This document shows, one piece after another, positions 1 to 7,225 of a DNA stretch of 17,042 nucleotides. The stretch covers positions 1 through 17,042 of the forward strand of contig JBKQSL010000489.1 in NCBI GenBank assembly GCA_052143655.1, read 5' to 3'. Numbering within the stretch: the stretch's first letter is position 1; each line of letters starts with the position of its first letter. A program made the translations under genes and the position numbers. Below the pieces are notes generated by a model. That model did not search any database. It saw only the letters and a program-made list of their open reading frames with translations, and had not been told where the DNA came from. The DNA is from CAVSUR01 sp052143655. Lineage in GTDB: Bacteria; Actinomycetota; Actinomycetes; Streptosporangiales; Streptosporangiaceae.

Positions 1-80
1 CCGCGGGCGCCCGCGACGCGCTGTACCTGGAGGACGGCAGGCCGGTCCCGCAGGTGCGCCGCCGCGGCCGGGCCCGGTAG
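1..80 (+). CDS. C-terminal end of an unidentified gene (5' end outside window)
   Basis: A plus-strand reading frame is open from position 3 to a TAG stop at 78-80. It encodes about 25 residues ending in a basic tail (DALYLEDGRPVPQ followed by RRRGRAR). Codon third positions are mostly G or C, as in the surrounding genes. The frame is followed directly by a tandem repeat and a hairpin that could end transcription. Too little is visible to assign a family, and the gene's identity depends on sequence to the left of the window. The alternative is chance open frame in GC-rich DNA. Confidence 0.4.
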   Translation, partial: AGARDALYLEDGRPVPQVRRRGRAR

Positions 81-84
81 CCCG

Positions 85-129
85 CTGCCGGCCGCGACGG
101 ACTGCCGGCCGCGACGGACTGCCGGCCGC
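85..129. repeat. 17-bp tandem repeat, about 2.6 copies
   Basis: The unit CTGCCGGCCGCGACGGA occurs at 85-101 and 102-118 without a mismatch, and its first 11 bases recur at 119-129. The array lies just after the stop of the partial gene at the window start and before the terminator hairpin at 140-164. It is non-coding and probably a local slippage product. No function is visible. Confidence 0.8.
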
Positions 130-139
130 AGGCCGCATG

Positions 140-164
140 GCCTGCCGCCGGTCAGGCGGCAGGC
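140..164. terminator. Bidirectional hairpin between converging genes
   Basis: GCCTGCCGCC (140-149) pairs perfectly with GGCGGCAGGC (155-164) across a 5-base loop. This is a 10-bp GC stem overlapping the stop codon of the minus-strand MFS gene at 152-154. There is no U-tract, which is common for actinobacterial terminators. It could end transcription of both the partial plus-strand gene and the MFS gene. Confidence 0.55.
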
Positions 165-1630
165 AGCACAGGCCGCGGCCGCCAGCGGATGATCGCCAGG
201 ATCACCACAAGCGCGGCGAAGTCGAAGATTGCCGCGAGGGTGAACGCGCTGGCCATCCCGTGCACGATGACCTGATGCGCCTGCGCCAGCGGGGACAGGC
301 GGGCCACCGGATGCCGGGCCGCCGACCGGCTGGCCGTGCTGAACGCGGTCACCAGGATCGCCAGCCCTAGCGATCCGCCGACCTGCTGGGTCACATTCAC
401 CATGCTGGCCGCCGCACCGGAGTCCTCCGGCCGCACGCCAGCGAGCGCGGCCATGGTCAGCGGCACGAACGCCACTCCCATCCCGAGGCCGATCAGCAGC
501 ATCGGGCCGAGCACGCCTGCCAGGTAGCCGGTGCCAGGGGTGATCCGGGACAGCCAGGCCATCCCGGCCACGACCGGCAGCAGGCCGGCCACCATCAGCG
601 GCGTGCGGTCGAACCGGGCCAGCAGCCGGGGCGACAGTCGCGAGGCAGCGAACAGCACGGCGGTCATCGGCAGGAACGAGGCGCCTGCCCGCAGCGGGCT
701 GAATCCGAGGATGTCCTGTACGAACTGGGTCAGGAAGAAGAACATCCCGAACATGCCGGCCACGATGAGCAGCCGGGTGATGTAGGAGCCAGACCGGCTC
801 CGGTCGGCGAACAGCCGCAGCGGTGTAATCGGCTGCGGCGCCCTGGACTCGCTGATGAGGAACGCGGCCAGCAGCGCTGCGGCCGCGCCGAACGAGGCAA
901 CGGCCAGCGGGCTGCCCCACCCGCTCGACGCTGACCGGATGAAGCCGTAGACCAGCGCGGTCATGCCCGCCGTCGAGGTGAGGGCCCCGGCAATGTCGAA
1001 CCGTCCCGGCTGCCGCTGCGACTCGGGCAGGAACATCGGGGCGGCGGCCATCACGGCGATGCCGATCGGCACGTTGATGAACAGCACCCAGCGCCAGGAC
1101 ACCCACTCGGTGATCACGCCGCCGAGTACCAGGCCGAGCGACCCGCCGCCCATGGCGACGGCGGTGTAAACGCCCACTGCCCTGGTGCGCTCGCGGCCCT
1201 CGGCGAAGCTGGCCGTGATCAGCGCCAGCACCGCCGGCGAGGCGAGCGCGCCGCCCACGCCCTGGACGGCGCGGGCGGCGAGCAGCCAGGCCGCTGACGT
1301 CGCCAGGCCGCCTGCCAGCGAGGCGGCGGTGAACAGGGCGATACCGGTAACGAAGACCCGGCGGCGGCCGAGGATGTCGCCTGCCCGGCCGCCGAGCAGC
1401 AGCAGCCCGCCGAACGTCAGGGTGTAGGCGTTCAGTACCCAGGACAGGGCGGGCGGCGAGAAGTGCAGTCCGCGGGCGATGCTCGGCAGCGCGATGTTCA
1501 CCACCGTCATATCGAGAATGATCATGAGCTGAGCGCCGAGCACTACGGCCAGGGAGATGCCCTTGCCGCCAGGGCGGGCGGTGCCCGTGCCCTGGGCCGC
1601 GGCGACCTGAGCTGTCGAGGACGTCGACAT
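152..1630 (-). CDS. MFS multidrug exporter, DHA2 (EmrB/QacA-like, 14-TM) family
   Basis: The 492-residue hydrophobic protein has the length and layout of 14-helix DHA2 proton-driven drug exporters in the cytoplasmic membrane. The first helix carries LDMTVVNIALP (residues 39-49), the typical motif D1 of this family. Residues 80-93 contain motif A, GGRAGDILGRRRVF, in the loop after helix 2. The charged N-terminus (about 25 residues) is cytoplasmic. The ATG at 1630 is preceded by AAAGG seven bases upstream. The gene is transcribed divergently from a TetR regulator, and its promoter contains two palindromic operators, so substrate-induced derepression is likely. The transported compound cannot be told from sequence. 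Family assignment is firm, while the drug-efflux role is inferred from family and context. Confidence 0.93.
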   Translation of the reverse strand: MSTSSTAQVAAAQGTGTARPGGKGISLAVVLGAQLMIILDMTVVNIALPSIARGLHFSPPALSWVLNAYTLTFGGLLLLGGRAGDILGRRRVFVTGIALFTAASLAGGLATSAAWLLAARAVQGVGGALASPAVLALITASFAEGRERTRAVGVYTAVAMGGGSLGLVLGGVITEWVSWRWVLFINVPIGIAVMAAAPMFLPESQRQPGRFDIAGALTSTAGMTALVYGFIRSASSGWGSPLAVASFGAAAALLAAFLISESRAPQPITPLRLFADRSRSGSYITRLLIVAGMFGMFFFLTQFVQDILGFSPLRAGASFLPMTAVLFAASRLSPRLLARFDRTPLMVAGLLPVVAGMAWLSRITPGTGYLAGVLGPMLLIGLGMGVAFVPLTMAALAGVRPEDSGAAASMVNVTQQVGGSLGLAILVTAFSTASRSAARHPVARLSPLAQAHQVIVHGMASAFTLAAIFDFAALVVILAIIRWRPRPVLPAA

Positions 1631-1713
1631 AGGTGCCTTTCTGCGCGGATGCTTAAGCTGAGCCGGGACCGGCTGGCAGCAGCGGGACCGGCCCTGATGA
1701 GCTAACCTGTATC

Positions 1714-1728
1714 CGGAGGATGCCTCCG
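1714..1728. promoter_or_regulatory. TetR operator O1, palindrome CGGAGG-ATG-CCTCCG
   Basis: Six-base perfect arms flank a 3-base centre. The site has the same arms as O2 at 1741-1755, and the two centres are 27 bp apart. It would cover about +1 to +15 of the predicted MFS transcript. Binding by the divergent TetR protein is inferred from position and symmetry. Confidence 0.82.
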
Positions 1729-1734
1729 CTAAGA

Positions 1735-1763
1735 ACTATACGGAGGCTGCCTCCGCTTTGCAA
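1735..1763 (-). promoter_or_regulatory. Promoter of the MFS exporter gene (TTGCAA-17-TATAGT)
   Basis: On the minus strand a -35 element TTGCAA (1758-1763) is followed after exactly 17 bases by a -10 element TATAGT (1735-1740). This is a near-consensus housekeeping promoter, unusual in such GC-rich DNA. The predicted start site is near 1728, leaving a leader of about 100 nt before the ATG at 1630. Operator O2 lies wholly inside the spacer. Confidence 0.75.
1741..1755. promoter_or_regulatory. TetR operator O2, palindrome CGGAGG-CTG-CCTCCG
   Basis: This is a second palindrome with the same arms as O1, differing only in the centre. It fills 15 of the 17 spacer bases of the MFS promoter. A bound repressor would block RNA polymerase directly. 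Confidence 0.85.
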
Positions 1764-1784
1764 CCTGGATTGGGTGACGGCTGG

Positions 1785-2438
1785 ATGAGCACGACCGCCG
1801 GGCCAGCGTCGGCCCGGGCCGAGGGGCTGTCTCGAGCGGGAGAGCAGGCCCGCCAGGGCGAGCCGCGCGCCATGCGTGCCGACGCGCAGCGCAATCGCCA
1901 GCGCCTGCTGGCCGCGGCCAGTGCCGCGTTCGCCGAGCACGGCGCCGATGATGCCTGCCTGGAGGAGATTGCCCGGCGGGCCGGGGTCGGGATCGGCACG
2001 CTTTACCGCCACTTCCCGAACCGGCAGGCGCTGCTGGAGGCCGTCTACCGTGACCAGGTCGAGGCGCTTTCGGCCCGGGCGGACGAACTGCTGACCGCCG
2101 CCGAGCCGGGCGCGGCGCTGACGGCGTGGCTGCGGGCGCTTGTGGCGTTCAGCGCCGCGAAGAGTCGGCTGACCGAGGCCATGCTCGCCGGGCTCGGCAA
2201 GGACTCCGAGCTGCTCTCCTCGTGCGGTGCGTCAATCCGCGACCGCGCCGAGGCGCTGCTGGCCCGCGCGCAGCAGGCGGGAGTGGTGCGGGCCGACGCC
2301 GAGGCCCAGGACGTGATCAGGCTGGTCCATGCGGTCAACATCGCAGCACAGCGTGCTCCGGTCGACCCCGGCCAGACCGAGCGGCTGCTCGGGCTCGTCC
2401 TGGACGGGCTGCGCCCGCAGCCGCCGGCAGCAGGGTGA
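1785..2438 (+). CDS. TetR/AcrR-family transcriptional repressor
   Basis: From the ATG at 1785 the protein has 217 residues. The helix-turn-helix spans about residues 59-77 (LEEIARRAGVGIGTLYRHF), which matches the TetR/AcrR signature closely, followed by NRQALLEAVYRDQ. The remaining C-terminal half is helical ligand-binding/dimer domain. The gene is divergent from the MFS exporter, and the gap holds two palindromes of TetR-operator type, so it most likely represses the exporter and possibly itself until a ligand binds. The start is uncertain. The ATG at 1872 (MRADAQRNRQRL) is where most family members begin and would give 188 residues. Neither start has a strong Shine-Dalgarno. A TTG at 1758 is in frame but sits in the MFS -35 element. 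The gene ends 21 bases from the converging GNAT gene. Confidence 0.9.
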   Translation: MSTTAGPASARAEGLSRAGEQARQGEPRAMRADAQRNRQRLLAAASAAFAEHGADDACLEEIARRAGVGIGTLYRHFPNRQALLEAVYRDQVEALSARADELLTAAEPGAALTAWLRALVAFSAAKSRLTEAMLAGLGKDSELLSSCGASIRDRAEALLARAQQAGVVRADAEAQDVIRLVHAVNIAAQRAPVDPGQTERLLGLVLDGLRPQPPAAG

Positions 2439-2459
2439 GATCCGCGCCGGGCCGCGCGG

Positions 2460-3167
2460 CTACGTCGGCTGGCTCGGTGCGCCGAGGCAGTCCGCCGGCC
2501 CGCCGGCCCGGCTCGGCGCGCTGGCCTGCTCGCCGCCCTCATCGCGGGCAGCGAGCATCGCCGCCAGGCGCCCTCGCGCCTGCGGCCACTGCGGCGCCGT
2601 GATCGAGTAGCGCGCCGAGTCGCGCGGGGTGCAGTCAGCCGCGAGCCGGTGCGCCCGCAGGATCCCCTCGAACTGGGCGCCGATCCGCTCCAGAGCCCGG
2701 CGGGAGCGCTCGTTGCGGGTGTCGGTATGGAAGCACACGCGGTGCACCTGCCAGAACTCGAAGGCGTGGCCGAGCAGGAGCTGCTTCGCCTCCGTGTTCG
2801 CGCCGGTCCGGATCGCCTGCCGGGCCAGCCAGGTGTGCCCGATCTCGCACGCATCCGGCCAGGTCTGGCCGTGCCTGGGATGTCCCGGCGGCCAGTCCCA
2901 CCAGCTCAGATCCCACAGCCTGGTGGAGCCGATGACCGCGCCGTCGCTGGTCCGCACGATCGCGAACGGCGCCGCGGTCCCGGCGTCACGCTGGTCCAGC
3001 GCCAGCCGGATGTACCTCGCGGCTCCTGCCTCGCCGGCCGGCACCGCGGTCCACCGGTACAGTCCCTGGTCCCCGCCGGCCGCGCTGGCCAGCCCGGGGC
3101 CGTGCTCGAACTGCAGCGGCTCCAGGCGGACATGCCGGCCGTCGAGGCGGGGAAGCAGCATGCTCAT
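2460..3167 (-). CDS. GNAT-family N-acetyltransferase, RimJ/RimL-like
   Basis: The 235-residue protein starts with a RimJ/RimL-type pattern (LLPRLDGRHVRLEPL). A central β-strand region, SDGAVIGSTRLW, is followed by ANTEAKQLLLGHAFE, where the acetyl-CoA pyrophosphate-binding loop and helix normally lie. The closing motif FHTDTRNERSRRALERIGAQ is the typical RimL-family 'N..S..a..k.G' segment. These enzymes transfer acetyl from acetyl-CoA to protein N-termini or small amines, and the substrate here is unknown. About 40 C-terminal residues are low-complexity and probably disordered. The ATG at 3167 was chosen over TTG at 3170 because of a strong GGAGGT. The gene is divergent from a MocR regulator and may be its target. 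Confidence 0.87.
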   Translation of the reverse strand: MSMLLPRLDGRHVRLEPLQFEHGPGLASAAGGDQGLYRWTAVPAGEAGAARYIRLALDQRDAGTAAPFAIVRTSDGAVIGSTRLWDLSWWDWPPGHPRHGQTWPDACEIGHTWLARQAIRTGANTEAKQLLLGHAFEFWQVHRVCFHTDTRNERSRRALERIGAQFEGILRAHRLAADCTPRDSARYSITAPQWPQARGRLAAMLAARDEGGEQASAPSRAGGPADCLGAPSQPT

Positions 3168-3174
3168 CAAGCAG

Positions 3175-3180
3175 ACCTCC
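3175..3180 (-). promoter_or_regulatory. Strong ribosome binding site GGAGGT of the GNAT gene
   Basis: GGAGGT lies seven bases before the ATG at 3167 on the minus strand. It decides between this ATG and the adjoining TTG. The neighbouring divergent MocR gene has no such site. Confidence 0.8.
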
Positions 3181-3226
3181 GCGGGCAGCCGGGGCGACGA
3201 CGTTCGCTGACCGGTTCACCAGCCGT

Positions 3227-3261
3227 ACCACTGGCTCGCGAGAACCACTAGCTGGCGAGAA
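3227..3261. promoter_or_regulatory. Direct repeat of 18 bp at 17-bp period, candidate MocR binding site
   Basis: ACCACTGGCTCGCGAGAA (3227-3244) and ACCACTAGCTGGCGAGAA (3244-3261) share 16 of 18 bases and overlap by one base. MocR/PdxR regulators are known to bind direct rather than inverted repeats, and read on the minus strand each copy contains AGTGG, which resembles the core of the known corynebacterial PdxR box. The pair lies 25-60 bases upstream of the MocR start and about 60 bases upstream of the GNAT start. Binding is inference. Confidence 0.62.
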
Positions 3262-3301
3262 TTTGTTCTGGTACATATTTCTATTATGCCAATACAATAT
3301 A
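3260..3301. other. AT-rich patch over the MocR start
   Basis: Only 10 of 42 bases are G or C, in a window that is otherwise strongly GC-rich. It covers the sequence just before the MocR ATG and its first codons, several of which (ATA, CAA, TAT) end in A or T. It probably contains the promoter: CATATT at 3274-3279 stands six bases before the ATG, and no convincing -35 precedes it. The direct-repeat boxes sit where a -35 would be. Confidence 0.6.
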
Positions 3302-4590
3302 GGCCGACAGGGCGGAGCGCCACCGAGATCGCAGCCAATGTCGAGTCGGCGGTCCGGGACGGCAGGCTCGTGGCGGGCGCGGCGCTGCCGCCCGTGCGGT
3401 CGCTGGCGGCCGTGCTGCACCTCAGCCCGGCGACCGTGGCAGCCGCCTACCGTGAGCTGCGGGCCAAGGGGATCGCGCGAGGCAACGGGCGGGCCGGCAC
3501 CCGGATCACCGCGGTGCCGCCGATCGGACCGCGGGCCCCGGTCGTGGTGCCCGCCGGGGTGCGTGATCTCGTCGCGGGCAGCCCCGATCCGGCCCTGCTG
3601 CCGCCGCTGCCGCGCGTCTCGCCGCCGCCCCGGCTTTACGGGGCTGCGCCGGTGGTGCCTGCCCTCGCCGCGGCGGCGGCGCGGCACCTGGCCGCAGACG
3701 GCATCGACCCGGCGGCCCTGGCTGTGATCAGCGGCGCGCTGGACGGGGTCGAGCGGCTGCTGCAGGCGTGGCTGCGGCCCGGCGACCGGGTCGCCGTCGA
3801 GGATCCTGGCTATCCGCCGGTGCTGGACCTGCTGGGTGCCATGAACCTGGCGGCGGTGCCGGTGCCGGTCGACGACTTCGGTGCCCGGGCCGACGCGCTG
3901 GACGCCGCGCTGAGTGCCGGATGCCTGGCGGTGCTGCTGACCCCGCGGGCGCAGGCCCCAACCGGCGCCGCGTGGGATGCCAGCCGCGCCGCCGAGCTGA
4001 GCGAGGTCATCAGCAAGCACCAGCACGTCCTGGTAGTCGAGGACGACCACGCCGGCCCGGTGTCCGGGGCCGTCGCGCACCACATCGCCGGGTGCGCGCA
4101 GCGCTGGGCGACGGTCCGCTCGGTCTCCAAATCGCTGGGGCCCGATCTGCGGCTGGCTGTCCTTGCCGGGGACGAGGCCACGGTCGCCCGGGTTGAGGGA
4201 CGGCAGGCGCTCGGCCCGGGCTGGGTGAGCTACCTGCTCCAGGAAACGGTTGCCCGGCTGTGGGCCGATCCGGCTGCCGAGATGCTTGTGCAGCGCGCGG
4301 CTGCGGCGTACGCCCAGCGCCGTGGCAGCCTGCTGGCCGCGCTGGCCGCCCGCCACATTACCGCGCATGGCCGCTCGGGCCTGGCGGTCTGGATTCCGGT
4401 CGCCGACGAAGCCGGCGTCGTCTCGGCCATGCTGGACCGGGGCTGGGCGGTAGCACCCGGCGAGCGCTTCCGCATCGCATCGCCGCCGGCCATCCGGATC
4501 GGCACCGGGACGCTCTCCGCCGACGATGCGCAGCGGCTCGCCGCCGACCTGGCCGGCTGCCTGCGCCGGGCGTCCCCTCGCTCGGACTGA
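3286..4590 (+). CDS. MocR-type regulator: GntR winged helix fused to class I aminotransferase domain
   Basis: The 434-residue protein has an N-terminal GntR winged helix (about residues 8-75: AANVESAVRDGRL, LPPVRSLAAVLHLSPATVA, YRELRAKGI) and a fold-type I aminotransferase domain from about residue 110. Visible landmarks are VISGALDGVERLLQAWL, DPGYPP, VVEDDH (D254 is the likely pyridine-nitrogen ligand) and SVSKSLGPDLRL with K282 as the expected PLP Schiff-base lysine. H255 stands where many family members have tyrosine. MocR proteins use PLP or amino acid adducts as effectors and often regulate a divergent gene, here the GNAT acetyltransferase. PdxR-like control of PLP synthesis is possible but no pdxS/pdxT is nearby. 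The ATG at 3286 has no Shine-Dalgarno, so a leaderless transcript is likely. Confidence 0.92.
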   Translation: MPIQYRPTGRSATEIAANVESAVRDGRLVAGAALPPVRSLAAVLHLSPATVAAAYRELRAKGIARGNGRAGTRITAVPPIGPRAPVVVPAGVRDLVAGSPDPALLPPLPRVSPPPRLYGAAPVVPALAAAAARHLAADGIDPAALAVISGALDGVERLLQAWLRPGDRVAVEDPGYPPVLDLLGAMNLAAVPVPVDDFGARADALDAALSAGCLAVLLTPRAQAPTGAAWDASRAAELSEVISKHQHVLVVEDDHAGPVSGAVAHHIAGCAQRWATVRSVSKSLGPDLRLAVLAGDEATVARVEGRQALGPGWVSYLLQETVARLWADPAAEMLVQRAAAAYAQRRGSLLAALAARHITAHGRSGLAVWIPVADEAGVVSAMLDRGWAVAPGERFRIASPPAIRIGTGTLSADDAQRLAADLAGCLRRASPRSD

Positions 4591-4679
4591 CCGGCCCGGC
4601 TGGTCTGGGGGCGGTCTCCATGATCCGGTAAAGCCGGCCGACGCCAGCGACGCCAGTCCTCCCAGATCATAAACGTCAC

Positions 4680-4712
4680 GCGGGGTGGCACCGGAACCCG
4701 GTGCCACCCCGC
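4680..4712. terminator. Strong bidirectional terminator hairpin between MocR and lon
   Basis: GCGGGGTGGCACCGG (4680-4694) pairs perfectly with CCGGTGCCACCCCGC (4698-4712) around a 3-base loop, giving a 15-bp stem. It lies 90 bases past the MocR stop and 60 bases past the lon stop, between the two convergent genes. No clear U-tract follows on either strand. Confidence 0.85.
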
Positions 4713-4734
4713 TTCCGCCGCCCGCTGACAGGCA

Positions 4735-4779
4735 GGCGGTGCCTCAGGCGGCGGTGCCTCAGGCGGCAGTGCCTCAGGC
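4735..4779. repeat. 15-bp tandem repeat (3 copies) containing the lon stop codon
   Basis: GGCGGTGCCTCAGGC occurs at 4735-4749 and 4750-4764, and with one change (GGCAGTGCCTCAGGC) at 4765-4779. On the minus strand each copy reads GCCTGAGGCACYGCC. Because the period is five codons, a TGA stays in frame in every copy (4774-4776, 4759-4761, 4744-4746). The copy nearest the gene provides the lon stop. Confidence 0.9.
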
Positions 4780-7146
4780 GGCCATGGCCGGAGCGCTCGC
4801 CTGCTCCAGGGCCTCGGCGATTGCCTGCCGGACGTCACTGACGGGCACGATGGTCAGCTCGGTCTTCACCTTCTCCGGGACGTCATCCAGGTCCGGCTCG
4901 TTGCGCTGCGGGATCAGCACGGTCGTGATCCCGGCGCGCTGGGCGGCCAGCAGCTTCTGCTTCAGCCCGCCGATCGGCAGCACCCGGCCGGTCAGCGAGA
5001 CCTCGCCGGTCATCGCCACGTCGCTGCGCACCGGCCGGCCCGACAGCAGGGAGGCCAGGGCCGTGGTCATCGTGACCCCGGCGCTCGGCCCGTCCTTGGG
5101 CACCGCGCCGGCCGGCACGTGCAAGTGCACGCCGCGATCCTTCAGGTCGCCGACTGGCAGCTCCAGCTCCGCGCCGTGCGAGCGCAGGTAGGACAGCGCG
5201 ATCTGAGCCGATTCCTTCATCACGTCGCCGAGCTGGCCGGTCAGCGTGACGCCGGCCGCCCCGGTCTCCGGGTCGGCCAGCGACGCCTCGATGAACAGCA
5301 CGTCGCCGCCCGCTCCGGTGACCGCCAGGCCGGTGGCCACCCCGGGGACCGCGGTGCGCTCGGCCGACTCCGGCGTGTGCCGCGGGTGCCCGAGGTAGCC
5401 GACCAGGTCGTCAGCGTCCACGGTGACCGGCAGCGCCGCCGCTCCCGACTCCAGCTGGGCCGCGATCTTGCGCAGCGTGCGGCCGGTCGCCCGTTCCAGC
5501 GAGCGGACCCCGGCCTCGCGGGTGTACTCGGCTGCCAGCCGGCGCAGCGCGCCGTCGGTCAGGGTCACGTCCGCCGCGTCCAGGCCCGCCCGGTCCAGCT
5601 GCCGGGGCAGCAGGTGGCCGCGGGCAATCGTCACCTTCTCGTCCTCGGTGTAGCCGTCCAGGCCGATCAGCTCCATCCGGTCCAGCAGCGGCCCGGGGAT
5701 CGCCTCGGCCACGTTCGCGGTGGCGATGAACAGCACGTCCGACAGGTCCAGCTCGACTTCCAGGTAGTGATCGCGGAAGGTGTGGTTCTGCGCGGGGTCC
5801 AGCACCTCCAGCAGCGCGGCCGTCGGGTCGCCCCGGTAGTCGGTGCCGAGCTTGTCCACCTCGTCGAGCAGGATCACCGGGTTCATCGAGCCCGCCTCGC
5901 GGATCGCCCGGACGATCCGCCCGGGCAGCGCGCCGACGTAGGTGCGCCGGTGGCCGCGGATCTCCGCCTCGTCCCGGACGCCGCCGAGCGCCACCCGGGC
6001 GAACCTGCGGCCCATGGCGCGGGCGACCGATTCGCCGAGGGAGGTCTTGCCCACGCCGGGCGGGCCGGCCAGCGCGAGCACGGCGCCGCTGCGGCGGCCG
6101 CCGACCAGGGCCAGGCCCTTGTCCGCGCGCCGCTTGCGCACGGCCAGGTACTCGATGATCCGGTCCTTCACGTCGTCCAGGCCGGCGTGGTCAGCGTCCA
6201 GGATCGCGCGGGCCCCGTCGATGTCGTAGGCGTCCCGCGTCCGGGAGCTCCACGGGATCTCCAGCACGGTGTCCAGCCAGGTGCGGATCCAGCCGGCCTC
6301 GGGGGACTGGTCGGAGCCGCGCTCCAGCTTGGCGGCCTCCTTCAGCGCCGCCTCGCGCACCTTCTCCGGCAGGTCGGCGGCCTCGATCCGGGCCCGGTAG
6401 TCGTCCTCTTCCGAGGCAGGCGCGCCGTCCAGCTCGGCCAGCTCCTTGCGGATCGCGGCCAGCTGCTGGCGGAGCAGGAACTCGCGCTGCTGGCGCTCCA
6501 TGCCCTCGCGCACGTCGCTGGCGATGGTCTCGGCCACGTCGAGCTCGGCGAGCTGGTCCCTGGCCCAGCCGGTCAGCAGTTCCAGCCGCTTCTGCGGGTC
6601 AGCTGTCTCCAGCAGCTCCGTCCGCTGCGCCAGCGTCAGGTACGTGGCGTACCCGGCGCTGTCAGCCAGCGCGGACGGGTCGGTGATCCGCTGCAGCGTG
6701 TCCACCACCTGCCACGCGCCGCGCTTTTGCAGGATGCTCGCGGCGAGGCCGCGGTACTCGCGGGCCAGTTCCTGCGCCCGCTCGGTGGAGTCCGGCTCGG
6801 TCCCTGTCGAGCCCTCGACCCACAGCGCAGCGCCCGGGCCCACGGTCCCGGTGCCGATTCGCACCCGGGCCATGCCGCGGATCACGGCGGCCGGCTCGCC
6901 GCCGGGCAGCCGGCCGACCTGCTCGATCACGCCGAGCGTGCCCACCGGCGCGTACCTTCCCTCCAGCCGCGGCACCAGCAGCACCCGCGGCGGCCCGGCC
7001 GGCGCTCCCGGCGCCGACGCGGCCAGTTGCGCGGCCTCGATGGCGGTGCGGATCTCGGCCGCCGAGGTGTCCAGCGGGACCACCATCGTCGGCAGCACCA
7101 CCATGTCGTCCAGCGGCAGCACCGGCAGCGAGAGCTTCTCGCTCAT
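4774..7146 (-). CDS. lon: ATP-dependent Lon protease
   Basis: The 790-residue protein has the full LonA layout. The N-terminal substrate-recognition domain begins LPVLPLDDMVVLPTMVVPL, followed by a helical region with QREFLLRQQLAAIRKEL. The AAA+ module has Walker A GPPGVGKTS (K367) and Walker B VILLDEVDK. The C-terminal protease domain has KDGPSAG with catalytic Ser688 and GGLKQK with catalytic Lys731, 43 residues apart as in E. coli Lon. The enzyme degrades misfolded and selected regulatory proteins in the cytoplasm as a hexamer. The ATG at 7146 follows AGGGAAG with a 9-base gap. In Streptomyces lon is known to be repressed by HspR at a HAIR site and activated by ClgR, and candidates for both lie upstream here. 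It is convergent with the MocR gene across a strong hairpin. Confidence 0.98.
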   Translation of the reverse strand: MSEKLSLPVLPLDDMVVLPTMVVPLDTSAAEIRTAIEAAQLAASAPGAPAGPPRVLLVPRLEGRYAPVGTLGVIEQVGRLPGGEPAAVIRGMARVRIGTGTVGPGAALWVEGSTGTEPDSTERAQELAREYRGLAASILQKRGAWQVVDTLQRITDPSALADSAGYATYLTLAQRTELLETADPQKRLELLTGWARDQLAELDVAETIASDVREGMERQQREFLLRQQLAAIRKELAELDGAPASEEDDYRARIEAADLPEKVREAALKEAAKLERGSDQSPEAGWIRTWLDTVLEIPWSSRTRDAYDIDGARAILDADHAGLDDVKDRIIEYLAVRKRRADKGLALVGGRRSGAVLALAGPPGVGKTSLGESVARAMGRRFARVALGGVRDEAEIRGHRRTYVGALPGRIVRAIREAGSMNPVILLDEVDKLGTDYRGDPTAALLEVLDPAQNHTFRDHYLEVELDLSDVLFIATANVAEAIPGPLLDRMELIGLDGYTEDEKVTIARGHLLPRQLDRAGLDAADVTLTDGALRRLAAEYTREAGVRSLERATGRTLRKIAAQLESGAAALPVTVDADDLVGYLGHPRHTPESAERTAVPGVATGLAVTGAGGDVLFIEASLADPETGAAGVTLTGQLGDVMKESAQIALSYLRSHGAELELPVGDLKDRGVHLHVPAGAVPKDGPSAGVTMTTALASLLSGRPVRSDVAMTGEVSLTGRVLPIGGLKQKLLAAQRAGITTVLIPQRNEPDLDDVPEKVKTELTIVPVSDVRQAIAEALEQASAPAMAA

Positions 7147-7174
7147 GTTTCGTCACTTCCCTGAACTGGTGTTA

Positions 7175-7194
7175 CTTGATTACATCTCTACAAG
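7175..7194. promoter_or_regulatory. HAIR-like (HspR-type) inverted repeat upstream of lon
   Basis: CTTGATT (7175-7181) and CAAG (7191-7194) form an inverted repeat, CTTG-N12-CAAG, 29 bases before the lon ATG. The HAIR consensus is CTTGAGT-N7-ACTCAAG, which has 13 bases between the outer CTTG and CAAG. This copy is one base short and its right arm is poor. HspR control of actinobacterial lon is established, but this particular site is only a candidate. Confidence 0.4.
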
Positions 7195-7225
7195 CTGCGA
7201 CCGGACCGGTTTGTTTCCCGGCCGC

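Noticed and set aside
2986..4707. A minus-strand open frame of about 570 codons opposite the MocR gene
   Set aside because: It overlaps two well-supported genes, is rich in Arg, Gly and Gln without domain motifs, and runs through the terminator hairpin.
5119..7164. A plus-strand open frame of about 680 codons opposite lon
   Set aside because: It is antisense to a textbook Lon sequence, has low-complexity Arg/Gly/Gln-rich composition and no start context. Long antisense frames are expected in such GC-rich DNA.
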